From: Arthrobacter sp. SLBN-83
GTDB lineage: Bacteria > Actinomycetota > Actinomycetes > Actinomycetales > Micrococcaceae
NCBI RefSeq assembly: GCF_006715285.1
Contig: NZ_VFMX01000001.1
Coordinates: 3,286,001-3,350,000 of the forward strand
DNA length: 64,000 nucleotides
Reading direction: 5' to 3'
This document shows, one piece after another, positions 1 to 7,978 of this stretch. The translations under genes were made by a program, and so were the position numbers. The notes beneath the pieces are model-generated. The model searched no databases and was not told where the DNA came from. It saw only the letters and a list, made by a program, of their open reading frames with translations. Position 1 is the first letter of the stretch, and each line of letters begins with the position of its first letter.

Positions 1-1
1 G

Positions 2-1294
2 ACCGCGGTCAAGGAGGCGATCAGCGAGCTCGTCACCCGCGGCGCGCTGGAGCGCGAGAGCCACGACTGTCGCAGCTGCGGCGGCGACGGCTGCGCGCAG
101 TGCCGCTACGGCCTGGTCGACCAGATGCCGATCCAGTCCATCAACGGACAGGACACCCTCATCTGGCCGTTTCAGACGGTGATCATCGACGAGTCGCAGG
201 GCTTCAAGTCCCACAGCAGCGCCCGGTTCAAGGCCTTGAAGGCGGTCCGCCCGGCCATCACGCGGCTCATCGAGCTGACCGGCACGCCGAGCCCGAACGG
301 GCTGCACGACTTGTGGAGCCAGATCTACCTGCTCGACCAGGGCGAGGCCCTGGGCCGGACCATCACGGAGTTCCGCAACCGGTGGTTCATCCCGAAGATG
401 GTGCCTGGCACCACCACCCCGGCGAAGTGGATCCCGACCCCGAACGCCGAGGCCGAGATCCATGAGGCCATCAGGCACCTGGTGATGAGCGCGCAGAACA
501 CCAACCTCAACCTGCCGGGCCTGACGATCCAGGACGCCAACGTCACCCTCCCGCCGGACCTCATGCAGGCCTACAAGGAGTTCAGGCGCGACCTCGTGCT
601 CGACGTCGTGAAGACCTACCAGGACGAGGACGGAAAGCTCACCCAGAGCGTTGAGTCGATCGTCGCCGAGAACCAGGCGGTCCTCACCAGCAAACTGATG
701 CAGTTCGCCTCGGGGACGCTCTACACGGCCGACCCGGAGGACCCGGCGACCAAGGGCCAGTACGAGGTTATCCACGACAAGAAGCTCGAAATGGCCGAGT
801 ACCTGGTGCGCAACAGCGGGGGAGACCCCGTGCTGGTCGCGTACCACTTCCGCTCTGACCTGGAGCAGCTGATGGCGCGCTTCAAGAAGGCGGGCATCGA
901 CGCGCAGGTCTTTGACGGCTCGCGGGAGATGGTCCGCCGGTGGAACGCCAAGCAGATCCAGGTGATGCTGCTGCACCCCGCGGCGGCCGGCCACGGCCTG
1001 AACCTGCAGGACGGCGGCTCGACGATGATCTGGTACACGCTGCCGTTCTCGCTCGAGCACTACCTGCAGACCAACGGCCGTCTCTACCGCACGGGGCAGA
1101 CCAAGCCCGTGGTGATCCACCGGATTATCACCAAGGGCACTCAGGACGAGCGGATGCCCGGAGTCCTGGCAGAGAAGCAGCAGGTCCAGGACGACCTCAT
1201 CTCGGCTGTGTCCGGCGAGGAGGCGATCCTCGTCGCCCTCGAGGAGGAGATCCAGGACGACCTCAACGACCTGTGGGTCTCCGAACGGGTCTGA
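2..1294 (+). CDS. SNF2-like superfamily 2 helicase, 5'-truncated by window edge
   Basis: The open frame runs in from the left edge, so the N-terminal part with Walker A is missing. About 42 residues precede the first in-frame ATG at 125 and include a cysteine cluster (CRSCGGDGCAQC) like a zinc knuckle. Helicase motifs follow in order: motif II as IIDESQ, motif III as ELTGTPSPNG, a second RecA-like domain with VLVAYHFRSDLEQL, motif V as AGHGLNLQ, and motif VI as NGRLYRTGQ, which corresponds to GRxxRxGQ of SNF2 enzymes. The family couples ATP hydrolysis to translocation on duplex DNA. Compact versions like this are common in phages and plasmids. The zinc knuckle next to the DEAH-like box is unusual. 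A strong hairpin follows the stop. Confidence 0.85.
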   Translation, partial: TAVKEAISELVTRGALERESHDCRSCGGDGCAQCRYGLVDQMPIQSINGQDTLIWPFQTVIIDESQGFKSHSSARFKALKAVRPAITRLIELTGTPSPNGLHDLWSQIYLLDQGEALGRTITEFRNRWFIPKMVPGTTTPAKWIPTPNAEAEIHEAIRHLVMSAQNTNLNLPGLTIQDANVTLPPDLMQAYKEFRRDLVLDVVKTYQDEDGKLTQSVESIVAENQAVLTSKLMQFASGTLYTADPEDPATKGQYEVIHDKKLEMAEYLVRNSGGDPVLVAYHFRSDLEQLMARFKKAGIDAQVFDGSREMVRRWNAKQIQVMLLHPAAAGHGLNLQDGGSTMIWYTLPFSLEHYLQTNGRLYRTGQTKPVVIHRIITKGTQDERMPGVLAEKQQVQDDLISAVSGEEAILVALEEEIQDDLNDLWVSERV

Positions 1295-1309
1295 CCAACC
1301 CATTCCGAC

Positions 1310-1346
1310 GCCGCGGAGCGCCAGCCACACGCCGGCGCTCCGCGGC
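1310..1346 (+). terminator. Hairpin after helicase gene
   Basis: A perfect 13-bp stem (GCCGCGGAGCGCC at 1310-1322 with its complement at 1334-1346) closes an 11-nt loop 16 nt after the stop. There is no T tract, which is common for actinomycete terminators. Confidence 0.6.
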
Positions 1347-1392
1347 GCACCACCCCGACCCCAGTGCCACCCGGCCCGAGGAGGACTGATCC

Positions 1393-2469
1393 ATGAATGA
1401 CCCGAAGCACCAGGCCTGGCCCGACGGAGCGCGCGTGCGCTTCACCGCCGAGGCCAGGGAAGCCATGCAGGCGCGGCCCGGAACGAAGCCGCTGCGCGCA
1501 CCGGCCCTCGGGCCGAACACGGACTACACGATCGACAACACCGACGACGGCCTGCACGACGTCGTGCTGCGCGAGACCGGGGAACGCTACGGCGTGCTCT
1601 GGCTCCAGAGCGCAGAGCACGAACCCGTCGACCCCGACGTCGCGCTGCTCGAGGAGCTCTTCGACCGCGAGCTGCCGGCCAGCTTCGACCCCGCCCGGGG
1701 GACAAGGAGCGTCACTCGCCATCACGGAGCAGGGATGGCCACAGCCGGAGCCCGGCCCGCCACGACCGTAGTTCCGCGCGGCAACTGGATGCAGACCTAC
1801 ACGGGTCGCCGGTTCTACCCGCTGGACCCGCGGCCCGAGGACGTGGACATCGCCGACATCGCACACGCGCTGTCCATGCAGTGCCGCTACAACGGCCACG
1901 TCCGCCGGTTCATGTCCGTCGCCGAGCACTGCGTACTCCTCTCGCGACTCGTCGCCCCGGAGCATGCGCTCTGGGCGTTGCTGCACGACGCGACAGAGGC
2001 ATACGTGGGCGACATGGTCCGCCCGCTGAAGCTTCACATGCCGGAGTACCGGGCCGTCGAGGACGGCGTCATGGTCGCCATCGCCCAGAAGTTCAGCATC
2101 GACCCCGCCATGCCCGCCGAGGTGAAGCACGCCGACTCGCGGATCCTGCTCGACGAGCGCGCGGCGCTGCTGGGCGAGCCGGCGGGGGACTGGGAGGTTC
2201 CAGGTCAGCCCTTCGGGATCGAGATCCAGGCCTGGAGCCCGGATGCTGCCGAGCTCGAGTACCGCCTGCGCTTCGCCGAGCTGACTGGAGACCCGGCCGG
2301 TCTGCCCGTCGGGCTGTGCGGAGACCGGGAGGACCACCTGCCCCACACCCACCGCAGCGCCTCGCTTGGCGGGCTCTGGTGCTCCGCTGACCAGGACTCC
2401 CGCCTCCCCTGGGCCGCCGAACGTCGGCAGACCCAACCCGGAAACGCAGGAGAACAGCCCTATGGCTGA
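1393..2469 (+). CDS. HD-domain phosphohydrolase with N-terminal extension
   Basis: GAGGAGG sits 9 nt before the ATG. Residues from about 115 onward form an HD-type hydrolase: GNWMQTYTGRRFYPLDPRPED, then HALSMQCRYNGH, VAEHCVLLS and the metal-binding HDATEAYVGDM. This layout matches the YfbR-like phosphohydrolases found in many phages and plasmids, which act on nucleotides. The first ~110 residues look like a separate small protein. ATG 1735 (MATAGARPATT), just before the HD part and preceded by GGAG, could be the native HD start, so this may be two genes joined in frame by loss of a stop codon. The last ~60 residues are low-complexity and probably unstructured. Confidence 0.75.
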   Translation: MNDPKHQAWPDGARVRFTAEAREAMQARPGTKPLRAPALGPNTDYTIDNTDDGLHDVVLRETGERYGVLWLQSAEHEPVDPDVALLEELFDRELPASFDPARGTRSVTRHHGAGMATAGARPATTVVPRGNWMQTYTGRRFYPLDPRPEDVDIADIAHALSMQCRYNGHVRRFMSVAEHCVLLSRLVAPEHALWALLHDATEAYVGDMVRPLKLHMPEYRAVEDGVMVAIAQKFSIDPAMPAEVKHADSRILLDERAALLGEPAGDWEVPGQPFGIEIQAWSPDAAELEYRLRFAELTGDPAGLPVGLCGDREDHLPHTHRSASLGGLWCSADQDSRLPWAAERRQTQPGNAGEQPYG

Positions 2470-2516
2470 GACCAGGATGACCGGGACGGGACGCATCGCA
2501 GCTGGTTCATGACCGA

Positions 2517-2551
2517 CCGGTGACCGGCACCCTGCGGGTGCTGGTCACCGG
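2517..2551 (+). terminator. Strong hairpin terminator
   Basis: A 16-bp stem with one mismatch (CCGGTGACCGGCACCC, loop TGC) lies 47 nt after the HD gene stop. A second GC-rich inverted repeat follows at about 2575-2635. The 200 nt up to the next gene hold nothing else I recognise. Confidence 0.6.
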
Positions 2552-2671
2552 AGGGCACAGCGTCGGGGTCGGCAGGGCCGACCCGGGTGCCGGGGCAGTG
2601 ATGCCGGGGGTCGGGTCCCGGCCCGGTCCCCCCTCATTGCCACGACACCACAACGAGAAGGAGCGAGTCCC

Positions 2672-2845
2672 ATGGCTGAGCAGCCCATCTACCGGCTCCC
2701 GCCTGCGGGCTGGTCGGACTTCGGCGCACACATAGACCAGCCGGAGGTCCGCCTCGAGTTCTCGGCCGAGACCGGCGAGGACGGGATGCCGCTCTGGGAG
2801 CGGCCCATCGACATCCGTCACGACGACCAGGAGGTCTCGCCATGA
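2672..2845 (+). CDS. Small hypothetical protein (57 aa)
   Basis: ATG at 2672 is preceded by GAGAAGGAG (2655-2663). The protein begins MAEQPIYRLPPAGWSD and ends in an acidic tail, DIRHDDQEVSP. Its TGA overlaps the ATG of the next gene (ATGA), so the two are translationally coupled. No known domain is recognisable. The conserved-looking PPAGWSD start and the coupling support a real gene. Confidence 0.6.
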   Translation: MAEQPIYRLPPAGWSDFGAHIDQPEVRLEFSAETGEDGMPLWERPIDIRHDDQEVSP

Positions 2846-3141
2846 AGGCGTACAGCACGCAGACCGAACGCACCTACGATTCCTGGGAGGACCTGGTGGC
2901 CGAGGAGGCCAACGGCTACGGCGTCGTGGTGATGATGCAGGCCAAGAGCCTGAAGTCCGCCAGCCCCCAGACCTACTCGCGCCTGATTGGGCCGTTCGAC
3001 GACCAGAAGAAGGCCCGGAACAAGGCCGCAGCCGTTCGCCGCGCCTGGAAACGCGCCAAGGACCGCGACCCCCGTATCCAGCTGCTGGGCGTCTCGGTCG
3101 AGCCCATCTGGCCCGACCTGCGCTTCGGCACCAGGAACTGA
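2842..3141 (+). CDS. Small basic hypothetical protein (99 aa)
   Basis: It starts inside the stop of the 57-aa ORF. Residues 58-78 (DDQKKARNKAAAVRRAWKRA) form a very basic helix that could contact nucleic acid. The N-terminal half is a mixed alpha/beta sequence with VVVMMQAKSLKSA. I recognise no family. Small basic proteins like this recur through the left-hand operon. Confidence 0.6.
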   Translation: MKAYSTQTERTYDSWEDLVAEEANGYGVVVMMQAKSLKSASPQTYSRLIGPFDDQKKARNKAAAVRRAWKRAKDRDPRIQLLGVSVEPIWPDLRFGTRN

Positions 3142-3230
3142 GACCTAATTCCACAACCAGCGCCACGGGCGCGCTGTCGGGGCCGACGCTCCGCAGACCA
3201 TCAACGACACGACCGACGAGGACATCCGCC

Positions 3231-3749
3231 ATGACCATGACGACCACCGCCCGCCCCGCACCTCCACGCCTGCAGGACCCGCTCGACGCCGTGATGCGCA
3301 GCTGCCTGCGCGATGACGCAGTCTGGGCCGAGGTCACCACCACGCCGGCCGGCCTCAACCAAACCGAGCACTGGCTGAAGACCACCGCCTCAAGCATCGA
3401 CCAGCAGCTCTCATTCCGCCAGGACGACGCCGAGATCTGGCGGCTGTCCCCGCTGGATCACAGCACACAGCTGATCGAGTTCCTCGAGTGGCGCAAGGGC
3501 GCGCTCTACCTCAAGAGCCTCTGCGAGAAGCGCCTCATCGACATCAAGCGCCTGCGGACCGCCGACGAGGAGCGCGCCGAGGAGATGAAGGTCCTGCTGG
3601 TCCGCCTGGCGCAAGCCGTCGTCGCCCACGAGGGCGAGCTGATCGGAGACGAGGACCTGTACGGAGCCCTCGACCGGATCTCGCTTCCCGGCGCGGACGC
3701 GCCGACCCTGCGGGAGTACCTCCAGTTCCGCGACGGCTCGAAGGACTGA
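3231..3749 (+). CDS. Helical hypothetical protein (172 aa)
   Basis: The ATG-ACC-ATG-ACG start region offers two in-frame ATGs (3231 and 3237). The protein looks almost entirely helical, with regular heptad-like stretches such as YLKSLCEKRLIDIKRLRTAD and EERAEEMKVLLVRLAQAV. It has no transmembrane segment, cysteine cluster or catalytic motif that I can identify. It is followed by a 104-nt gap containing a GC-rich inverted repeat around GCGGCCGGG. The function is unknown. Confidence 0.6.
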   Translation: MTMTTTARPAPPRLQDPLDAVMRSCLRDDAVWAEVTTTPAGLNQTEHWLKTTASSIDQQLSFRQDDAEIWRLSPLDHSTQLIEFLEWRKGALYLKSLCEKRLIDIKRLRTADEERAEEMKVLLVRLAQAVVAHEGELIGDEDLYGALDRISLPGADAPTLREYLQFRDGSKD

Positions 3750-3853
3750 CCCAGACCACACGACCGCAGCCTCGCCGCGGCCGGGTCCCTGTGGGACGGC
3801 GTCGCGACGGGGCTCCTCGATCCCGGGCCAAGCGGCCCGGCGGAAAGAACCGC

Positions 3854-4171
3854 ATGACGCCCCAGACCACCACGACCACCGCAGAGGAGCTCGTCCCTGA
3901 GATCGAGCAGACCCTGCTCGATTCGCGGGCGGACCGTGCCCTGCACGAACGCCGTGGGGTGCACGAGCACTCCGAGCAGACGGAGCTGAGCGACCACGAG
4001 CGCACCGTGATGCTCGACGTCACCCTGGCGCTGCTCATCCGGCATCGGCTGCCCATCGATGCCGACCGCGCCGCGAAGGCGGTGGCCGCCGCGCAGACCG
4101 CCGATGCCCGCACGTGGGCGGCTGGCTGCGCCCGCCACATCGCCCGCGTGGCGGAGGAGAAGAACCCATGA
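3854..4171 (+). CDS. Acidic helical hypothetical protein (105 aa)
   Basis: I chose ATG 3854 because it is preceded by CGGAAAGAA and begins with a plausible MTPQTTTTTAEEL sequence; the same frame upstream is open but low-complexity. The N-terminal half is acidic and helical (ELVPEIEQTLLDSRADRAL). The C-terminal half is alanine-rich. It overlaps the next gene by ATGA. The function is unknown. Confidence 0.55.
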   Translation: MTPQTTTTTAEELVPEIEQTLLDSRADRALHERRGVHEHSEQTELSDHERTVMLDVTLALLIRHRLPIDADRAAKAVAAAQTADARTWAAGCARHIARVAEEKNP

Positions 4172-4368
4172 GCCGAAAGCGCAGGCAGCACTACTCCACC
4201 GAGGGCTTCCGGCCGTCGGCGAATCCCGAACAGGCGCACTGGATGCGGGAACTCCGCAAGTCCAGTGCGACGCAGCGGCACACCCCCAAGCCCCGCAAGG
4301 GCACCCGCCGCGAGCGGGAGCGACAGGCGATCCGCGACCAGCAGCGACACCGAGGAGACCACCCATGA
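4168..4368 (+). CDS. Small very basic protein (66 aa)
   Basis: It is coupled to its upstream neighbour by an ATGA overlap and to the next gene by another. The composition is extreme: the start MSRKRRQHY and the stretch KPRKGTRRERERQAIRDQQR make it strongly cationic. This suggests nucleic-acid binding or a ribosome-associated role, but no family is recognisable. It is too short for confident calling on its own; the overlaps on both sides are the main support. Confidence 0.55.
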   Translation: MSRKRRQHYSTEGFRPSANPEQAHWMRELRKSSATQRHTPKPRKGTRRERERQAIRDQQRHRGDHP

Positions 4369-4634
4369 CCGACAACAACCGAGGGCCCGCAACCGGAATC
4401 GCGCTCGACGCAGAGTCACTGCGCGCCGAGCTGCGGGAGGCCCCGGAGGCCCACGGCCTCGATCCGGAGCAGGCGGCGGAGATCGCAGCGCTCCCGGACG
4501 GACAGATCAACAGCTGGATACACGAGCTCGCCGCGCGCGACGACGCCTTCTGGGCGCTTTACGACGGGCTCCGCCGGCGCACCATCGCCCATCTCGCCGA
4601 GATGCACAGCACAGCCAAGGACGTGAAGCCGTGA
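4365..4634 (+). CDS. Acidic helical hypothetical protein (89 aa)
   Basis: It starts within the stop of the basic 66-aa ORF and overlaps the next start by GTGA. It is mainly helical and acidic (ESLRAELREAPEAHGLDPEQ), then DGQINSWIHELAARDDAFWALYDGLRRR. A basic/acidic pair encoded by overlapping genes could form a complex, but that is only a guess from composition. Confidence 0.55.
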   Translation: MTDNNRGPATGIALDAESLRAELREAPEAHGLDPEQAAEIAALPDGQINSWIHELAARDDAFWALYDGLRRRTIAHLAEMHSTAKDVKP

Positions 4635-5310
4635 ACGCGCCCCTGCCCGACTGGTGGGTCGACGCGACGCCGGACGGCAAGCGCGCCAAGCACCCCGGCA
4701 AGCACGAGGTCTACGTCTACGGCCAGCAGCGCGCAGACGGCATGGCGTGCACCGGGTGCAGCTGGCAGCACAGCACGGTCATGTCGACACCAGCAGCCAT
4801 CGCCCGGCACGACGCCGACCAACACCTCGAGCACGACCACGGGCTCTGGGTGCCCATCGATCGCGGCCCCCTCGCGGCGGGTGCCCGTGCGGGAAGCCCG
4901 GGCTGTACGCCGACTCAGTGCTGCGGACCAAGGTCCGCGCAGTCCTCCAGCAGGCGCAGCCGTGGAGCCCGACACCGGACCAGCTGGCGGACCTGCTCGT
5001 CGGCGCGCTCGTGCCCGACCACGGCATCCTCGTGGCCTTTACAGCCGAGCAGCAGACCGAGTCCGACTGGGAGCTGGGCTACAGCGCCTCGTACACCGAC
5101 CTCGCTGCCCCCGAAGTGCTCGGCCACCGCCTGAGCGAGCGGGAGCTCGCCGAGCTGTACTTCCAGATCGAGGCCATGGGTGGACTCGGCGAGTCCGAGG
5201 CCTACCGCGACCTGGACAAGGCCGTCGAGCGCCTCGGCGAGGAACCCGCCCGGCAGCTGCGCGAGCGTGTGGCCCAGCCCGGGCTGTTCGACCTGGAGCC
5301 CGACGTCTGA
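4631..5310 (+). pseudogene. Probable single gene split by a frameshift near 4870
   Basis: GTG at 4631 overlaps the previous stop and opens a frame with a C2H2-like zinc-binding segment (CTGCSWQHS followed by HDADQHLEHDH). After about 4870 that frame becomes arginine/serine-rich out-of-frame sequence. The frame that is mod 1 takes over with well-behaved protein (CGKPGLYADSVLRTKV, QLADLLVGALVPDHGILVAF, LSERELAELYFQIEAMGG) to the stop at 5310. The simplest reading is one ~225-residue protein disrupted by a 1-nt indel or sequencing error. The alternative is two genes, with the second starting at GTG 4918, but that start lacks a ribosome binding site. The function is unknown. Confidence 0.5.
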
Positions 5311-5368
5311 GAGCCAGGGCCTCCACACCACAACGACCCCAGCAGGGGAGAGAAGGAAACCAAGTCCC

Positions 5369-5710
5369 ATGACCCCCACCACGATCGGCGACCTGCCCCG
5401 GACCGCCCACACCGCGCCGAAAATCACCATCTACGGGCCGGCGGAGTGCCCCAACTGCGACAAGGCCAAGAGCCTGTTCGATCGGCAGCAGCCCGCGATG
5501 CAGTACACCAAAATCGACATCGAGCAGGGCGATGAAAACCACCGCCACATCACCGAAGACCTCGGATACGCCCAGGCACCCGTGATCGTCGTCAAGCTGG
5601 CCTCCGGCCGCACTGTCCACTGGGGCGGGCACCGCCAGGACATGCTCACCGCCCTCGTCCGGCTGTGCACCAAGGGCATCGTCCCGGAGGACCGGAAGGC
5701 GGCGTCCTGA
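5369..5710 (+). CDS. Glutaredoxin/NrdH-like redoxin (113 aa)
   Basis: A thioredoxin-fold core with the active-site motif CPNC (in ITIYGPAECPNCDKAKSLFD) is followed by the cis-proline segment APVIVVKL and the glycine pair WGGH typical of NrdH/glutaredoxins. Members pass electrons to ribonucleotide reductase or reduce other disulfides in the cytoplasm. The first ~18 residues are an extra tail. GGAGAGAAGGAAACC precedes the ATG. The stop overlaps the next start (TGATG). No reductase gene lies nearby, so the partner is unknown. Confidence 0.8.
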   Translation: MTPTTIGDLPRTAHTAPKITIYGPAECPNCDKAKSLFDRQQPAMQYTKIDIEQGDENHRHITEDLGYAQAPVIVVKLASGRTVHWGGHRQDMLTALVRLCTKGIVPEDRKAAS

Positions 5711-6195
5711 TGGCAGCGGCGCAGCAGCGCCTCGGCCTCAGCATCACCGCCCGGCAGGCCGACATCCTGCTCGACACGCTCGTCGACAAATCCGTCGAGA
5801 CGGACCACTACCTGCTGTCCTATCCCAAGGACGAGCCCGACAAGACCGACACCTGCTGCGACGCGCACCTGGCCCGGTTCGAGCAGCGCGCACTCCAGCG
5901 CAAGGCGCTGCTCGAACGGAAATCAGAGGTACAGCACCTCATCGCGCTCATCGAGGCGATCCGGCCGGCGTTCGAGGCCTCCGGGTCCTCCCCGGTAAGC
6001 ACCACGGCCGTGGACCTGTCCGGCGTGACGCTCGTCTACCGGGACACGGCAGGCAAGACGCACGAGCAGCCGCTGGCCGACATCGGATCCGCCGGGACCC
6101 TCATCGACCCCGACAGCGGAGACGACCTCGAGCTCATCGCCGCGCTGGTCGCAGCAGACCCCACCCGAACCAAAACCCAGGGAGCAACCCCATGA
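5710..6195 (+). CDS. Hypothetical protein (161 aa)
   Basis: It is coupled to the redoxin gene by a TGATG overlap and to the next gene by ATGA. The N-terminal ~80 residues are helical with a Cys pair (DTCCDAHLARFEQRALQRK). The C-terminal half looks like a small beta-rich domain (VDLSGVTLVYRDTAGKTHEQPL). I recognise no family. Adjacency to a redoxin plus the adjacent cysteines makes a redox partner conceivable but unproven. Confidence 0.6.
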   Translation: MAAAQQRLGLSITARQADILLDTLVDKSVETDHYLLSYPKDEPDKTDTCCDAHLARFEQRALQRKALLERKSEVQHLIALIEAIRPAFEASGSSPVSTTAVDLSGVTLVYRDTAGKTHEQPLADIGSAGTLIDPDSGDDLELIAALVAADPTRTKTQGATP

Positions 6196-6536
6196 GCCTG
6201 CACATCGACAGCCTTGCCGACCTCATCCGCGGAGCTGTGTCCGGCGGCGACACCACCCGGGAAGACTTCGAGCGTGCGCTCGACCAGGTCTTCCCCCGGG
6301 ATCAGCTCGACCCGTTTGAGGGCACCGGCAGCGAGGAGTACCTCGTCGGATGGACGATCGACCAGGATGCTGCATCGCCCGCTGAGGCCGCCAGCAAGGT
6401 CTGGCGGGAGGTCTTCCAGCGCGGACCATGGCAGCCCAGTGCTGACGAGGGCTGCGTCTTCACGATCTCTCGTGGGGGCCAGCGTGTCGAGATTGACCTC
6501 AGCGACGAACACTTCGCGCACCTTTTCAGTGACTAA
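6192..6536 (+). CDS. Hypothetical protein (114 aa)
   Basis: This is the last gene of the 5369-6536 run, starting within the previous stop. It is acidic, with an N-terminal helical part (SLADLIRGAVSGG, EDFERALDQVF) and a C-terminal strand-rich part (GCVFTISRGGQRVEIDLSDEHF). No motif is recognisable. A very strong hairpin 60 nt after the stop closes the transcription unit. Confidence 0.6.
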   Translation: MSLHIDSLADLIRGAVSGGDTTREDFERALDQVFPRDQLDPFEGTGSEEYLVGWTIDQDAASPAEAASKVWREVFQRGPWQPSADEGCVFTISRGGQRVEIDLSDEHFAHLFSD

Positions 6537-6596
6537 AAGGAACAGCGGGAGCAGCGCGCGGCGCAGCCGCCCCGGAGTACAGGACGGAAGCCTCGC

Positions 6597-6638
6597 GCAC
6601 AGAGCCCCGGAGGAATGGGATCCTCCGGGGCTCTGTGC
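6597..6638 (+). terminator. Perfect 18-bp hairpin
   Basis: GCACAGAGCCCCGGAGGA pairs exactly with 6621-6638 around a 6-nt loop (ATGGGA). It separates the redoxin operon from the WhiB leader and gene. Confidence 0.8.
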
Positions 6639-6697
6639 CCGCACACCCCGAGAACGAAGTACCGACACACGCACGACAACTTCTAGGAGGAGCCACG

Positions 6698-6742
6698 GTG
6701 CACGCACAGCAGAACACCCGCCTCCCGGCCGCACCGTCATGA
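6698..6742 (+). CDS. Leader peptide (14 aa) overlapping whiB-like start
   Basis: An unusually good ribosome binding site, AGGAGGAG (6685-6692), is placed for GTG 6698 rather than for the WhiB ATG. The GTG frame encodes VHAQQNTRLPAAPS and stops in a TGA that overlaps the whiB-like ATG (ATGA). The WhiB start has no Shine-Dalgarno sequence of its own, so translation probably depends on ribosomes finishing this leader. Confidence 0.55.
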   Translation: MHAQQNTRLPAAPS

Positions 6743-7149
6743 GCGGCGAGGACCCCGACGAGAAGTGGCGCAGGGATGCCCTGTGCGCAGAAACAGACCC
6801 CGACGCGTTTTTCCCGGAGAAGGGCGGCAACACCACCGACGCCAAGAAGGTCTGTGCCCAGTGCGGGGTGCGCGCACAGTGCCTGGATTACGCGTTGAGC
6901 GCCGACGAGCGCTTCGGCATCTGGGGCGGACTCAGCACCGCCGAACGCGACCGCCTTATCAAGACTTCACCGGTGGCACACCGTAGCGCCGCCCAGGCGC
7001 AAAAGCAGGAACGCGACACCCTCATCGTCGCGATGGCCGGCAGAGGGATCGACCCCCGGACCATCGCCGACATGGCCGAGGTCACCGACCGCACCGTCTA
7101 CCGGGTGCTCGCCCGGCACAAGGAGCGGGAGGACGCCGTCTCCGCCTGA
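6739..7149 (+). CDS. WhiB-family Fe-S transcriptional regulator
   Basis: The four cluster-binding cysteines are C16, C39, C42 and C48 (spacing C-x22-C-x2-C-x5-C), followed by the family hallmark GIWGG at about 60-64. Actinobacterial WhiB proteins hold a 4Fe-4S cluster and usually act by binding the primary sigma factor region 4. This 136-residue protein is longer than the minimal family. After a linker it adds a helix-turn-helix-like tail (IDPRTIADMAEVTDRTVYRVLARHK) that could bind DNA. Plasmid and phage WhiB proteins can retune host sigma use, which is relevant given the element-encoded RNA polymerase further right. Translation looks coupled to the leader peptide at 6698. Confidence 0.9.
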   Translation: MSGEDPDEKWRRDALCAETDPDAFFPEKGGNTTDAKKVCAQCGVRAQCLDYALSADERFGIWGGLSTAERDRLIKTSPVAHRSAAQAQKQERDTLIVAMAGRGIDPRTIADMAEVTDRTVYRVLARHKEREDAVSA

Positions 7150-7178
7150 GCGCAGCACCGTCAATTGAAAGGACCGCC

Positions 7179-7493
7179 ATGCCACTGTTCCCGCGCCGCT
7201 TCAGGCAGCAGAACATGCTGCCCGGGGACGCCTATCCCCCTGAACGGACTACAGGCGCGCCCATGCCGGCCAGGAAACGCGCCGCCATTGACCGCAAGCT
7301 CCGCCGGATGGTGAAACAGCATCGGCTCCCGGCCGAGCCGGGAGAGTACCTCGACACAACGGGCGACCGCTGGACGCTCGACGCCCAAGGCGGCTGGACC
7401 GACGCCGGCGGCGTACACCGCGACGCCCGGTACGCGCCGATCATCGCCTTGTTCGTCCACAACTCCGGCCCGTTCACGCGCATCGAGAGCTGA
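7179..7493 (+). CDS. Hypothetical protein (104 aa)
   Basis: GAAAGGA precedes the ATG. The N-terminal region is very basic (FPRRFRQQN, ARKRAAIDRKLRRMVKQHRL), followed by a strand-rich segment with GEYLDTTGDRWTLDAQGGWTD. No family is recognisable. The stop overlaps the upstream ATG candidate of the next gene. Confidence 0.55.
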   Translation: MPLFPRRFRQQNMLPGDAYPPERTTGAPMPARKRAAIDRKLRRMVKQHRLPAEPGEYLDTTGDRWTLDAQGGWTDAGGVHRDARYAPIIALFVHNSGPFTRIES

Positions 7494-7522
7494 TGGCCAC
7501 CCCCGCCGCAAAAGGAGCAATC

Positions 7523-7975
7523 ATGCACCCCCGCATCGAAGACAGCCACCTCGACCCCGGACTCCTGCCGACCGTCAATCCACAGCAGCGCACCGACACC
7601 CAGCTCGTCGAGCCGGTGCTCCGGGCCATCCACGCCGCCGTCGCGGACTGCAGCGTGACCGCCGCCCAGGTCTTCGCCGGCCGGATCCACACGCGCAAGA
7701 ACGAGGAGTGCACGACAGCGTTCGGCCGGCCGCCCAGCGTCGGTCACGCATCTGACGGTGACGACTTCTACTTGCAGATCGGCGTCCGGGTGCCCTCGTA
7801 CGCAGCCGCACCGGTGCTCAAAGCGATCCACGCCGTCGAGGCCATGTCGGACGCGCAGGCGCTGCGCGAGGCGCGTGCCCGGCTCGCCGAGGCCAGGGCG
7901 CGCACCGCCGCGGCACAGAGCGAAGAAGCCCGGGTCGAGGCCGAGATCGCCCGCCTCGAACCAAACAAGGAGTAG
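7523..7975 (+). CDS. Hypothetical protein with C-terminal coiled coil (150 aa)
   Basis: I prefer ATG 7523 (MHPRIEDSHLD) because AAAGGAG lies 6 nt upstream. ATG 7493 extends it by 10 residues and overlaps the previous stop. The middle has a strand-like segment (DDFYLQIGVRVPSYAAAPV). The last ~50 residues form an alanine/glutamate/arginine coiled coil (ALREARARLAEARARTAAAQ). It ends 3 nt before rarA, so it is cotranscribed with it. The function is unknown. Confidence 0.6.
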   Translation: MHPRIEDSHLDPGLLPTVNPQQRTDTQLVEPVLRAIHAAVADCSVTAAQVFAGRIHTRKNEECTTAFGRPPSVGHASDGDDFYLQIGVRVPSYAAAPVLKAIHAVEAMSDAQALREARARLAEARARTAAAQSEEARVEAEIARLEPNKE

Positions 7976-7978
7976 ACC

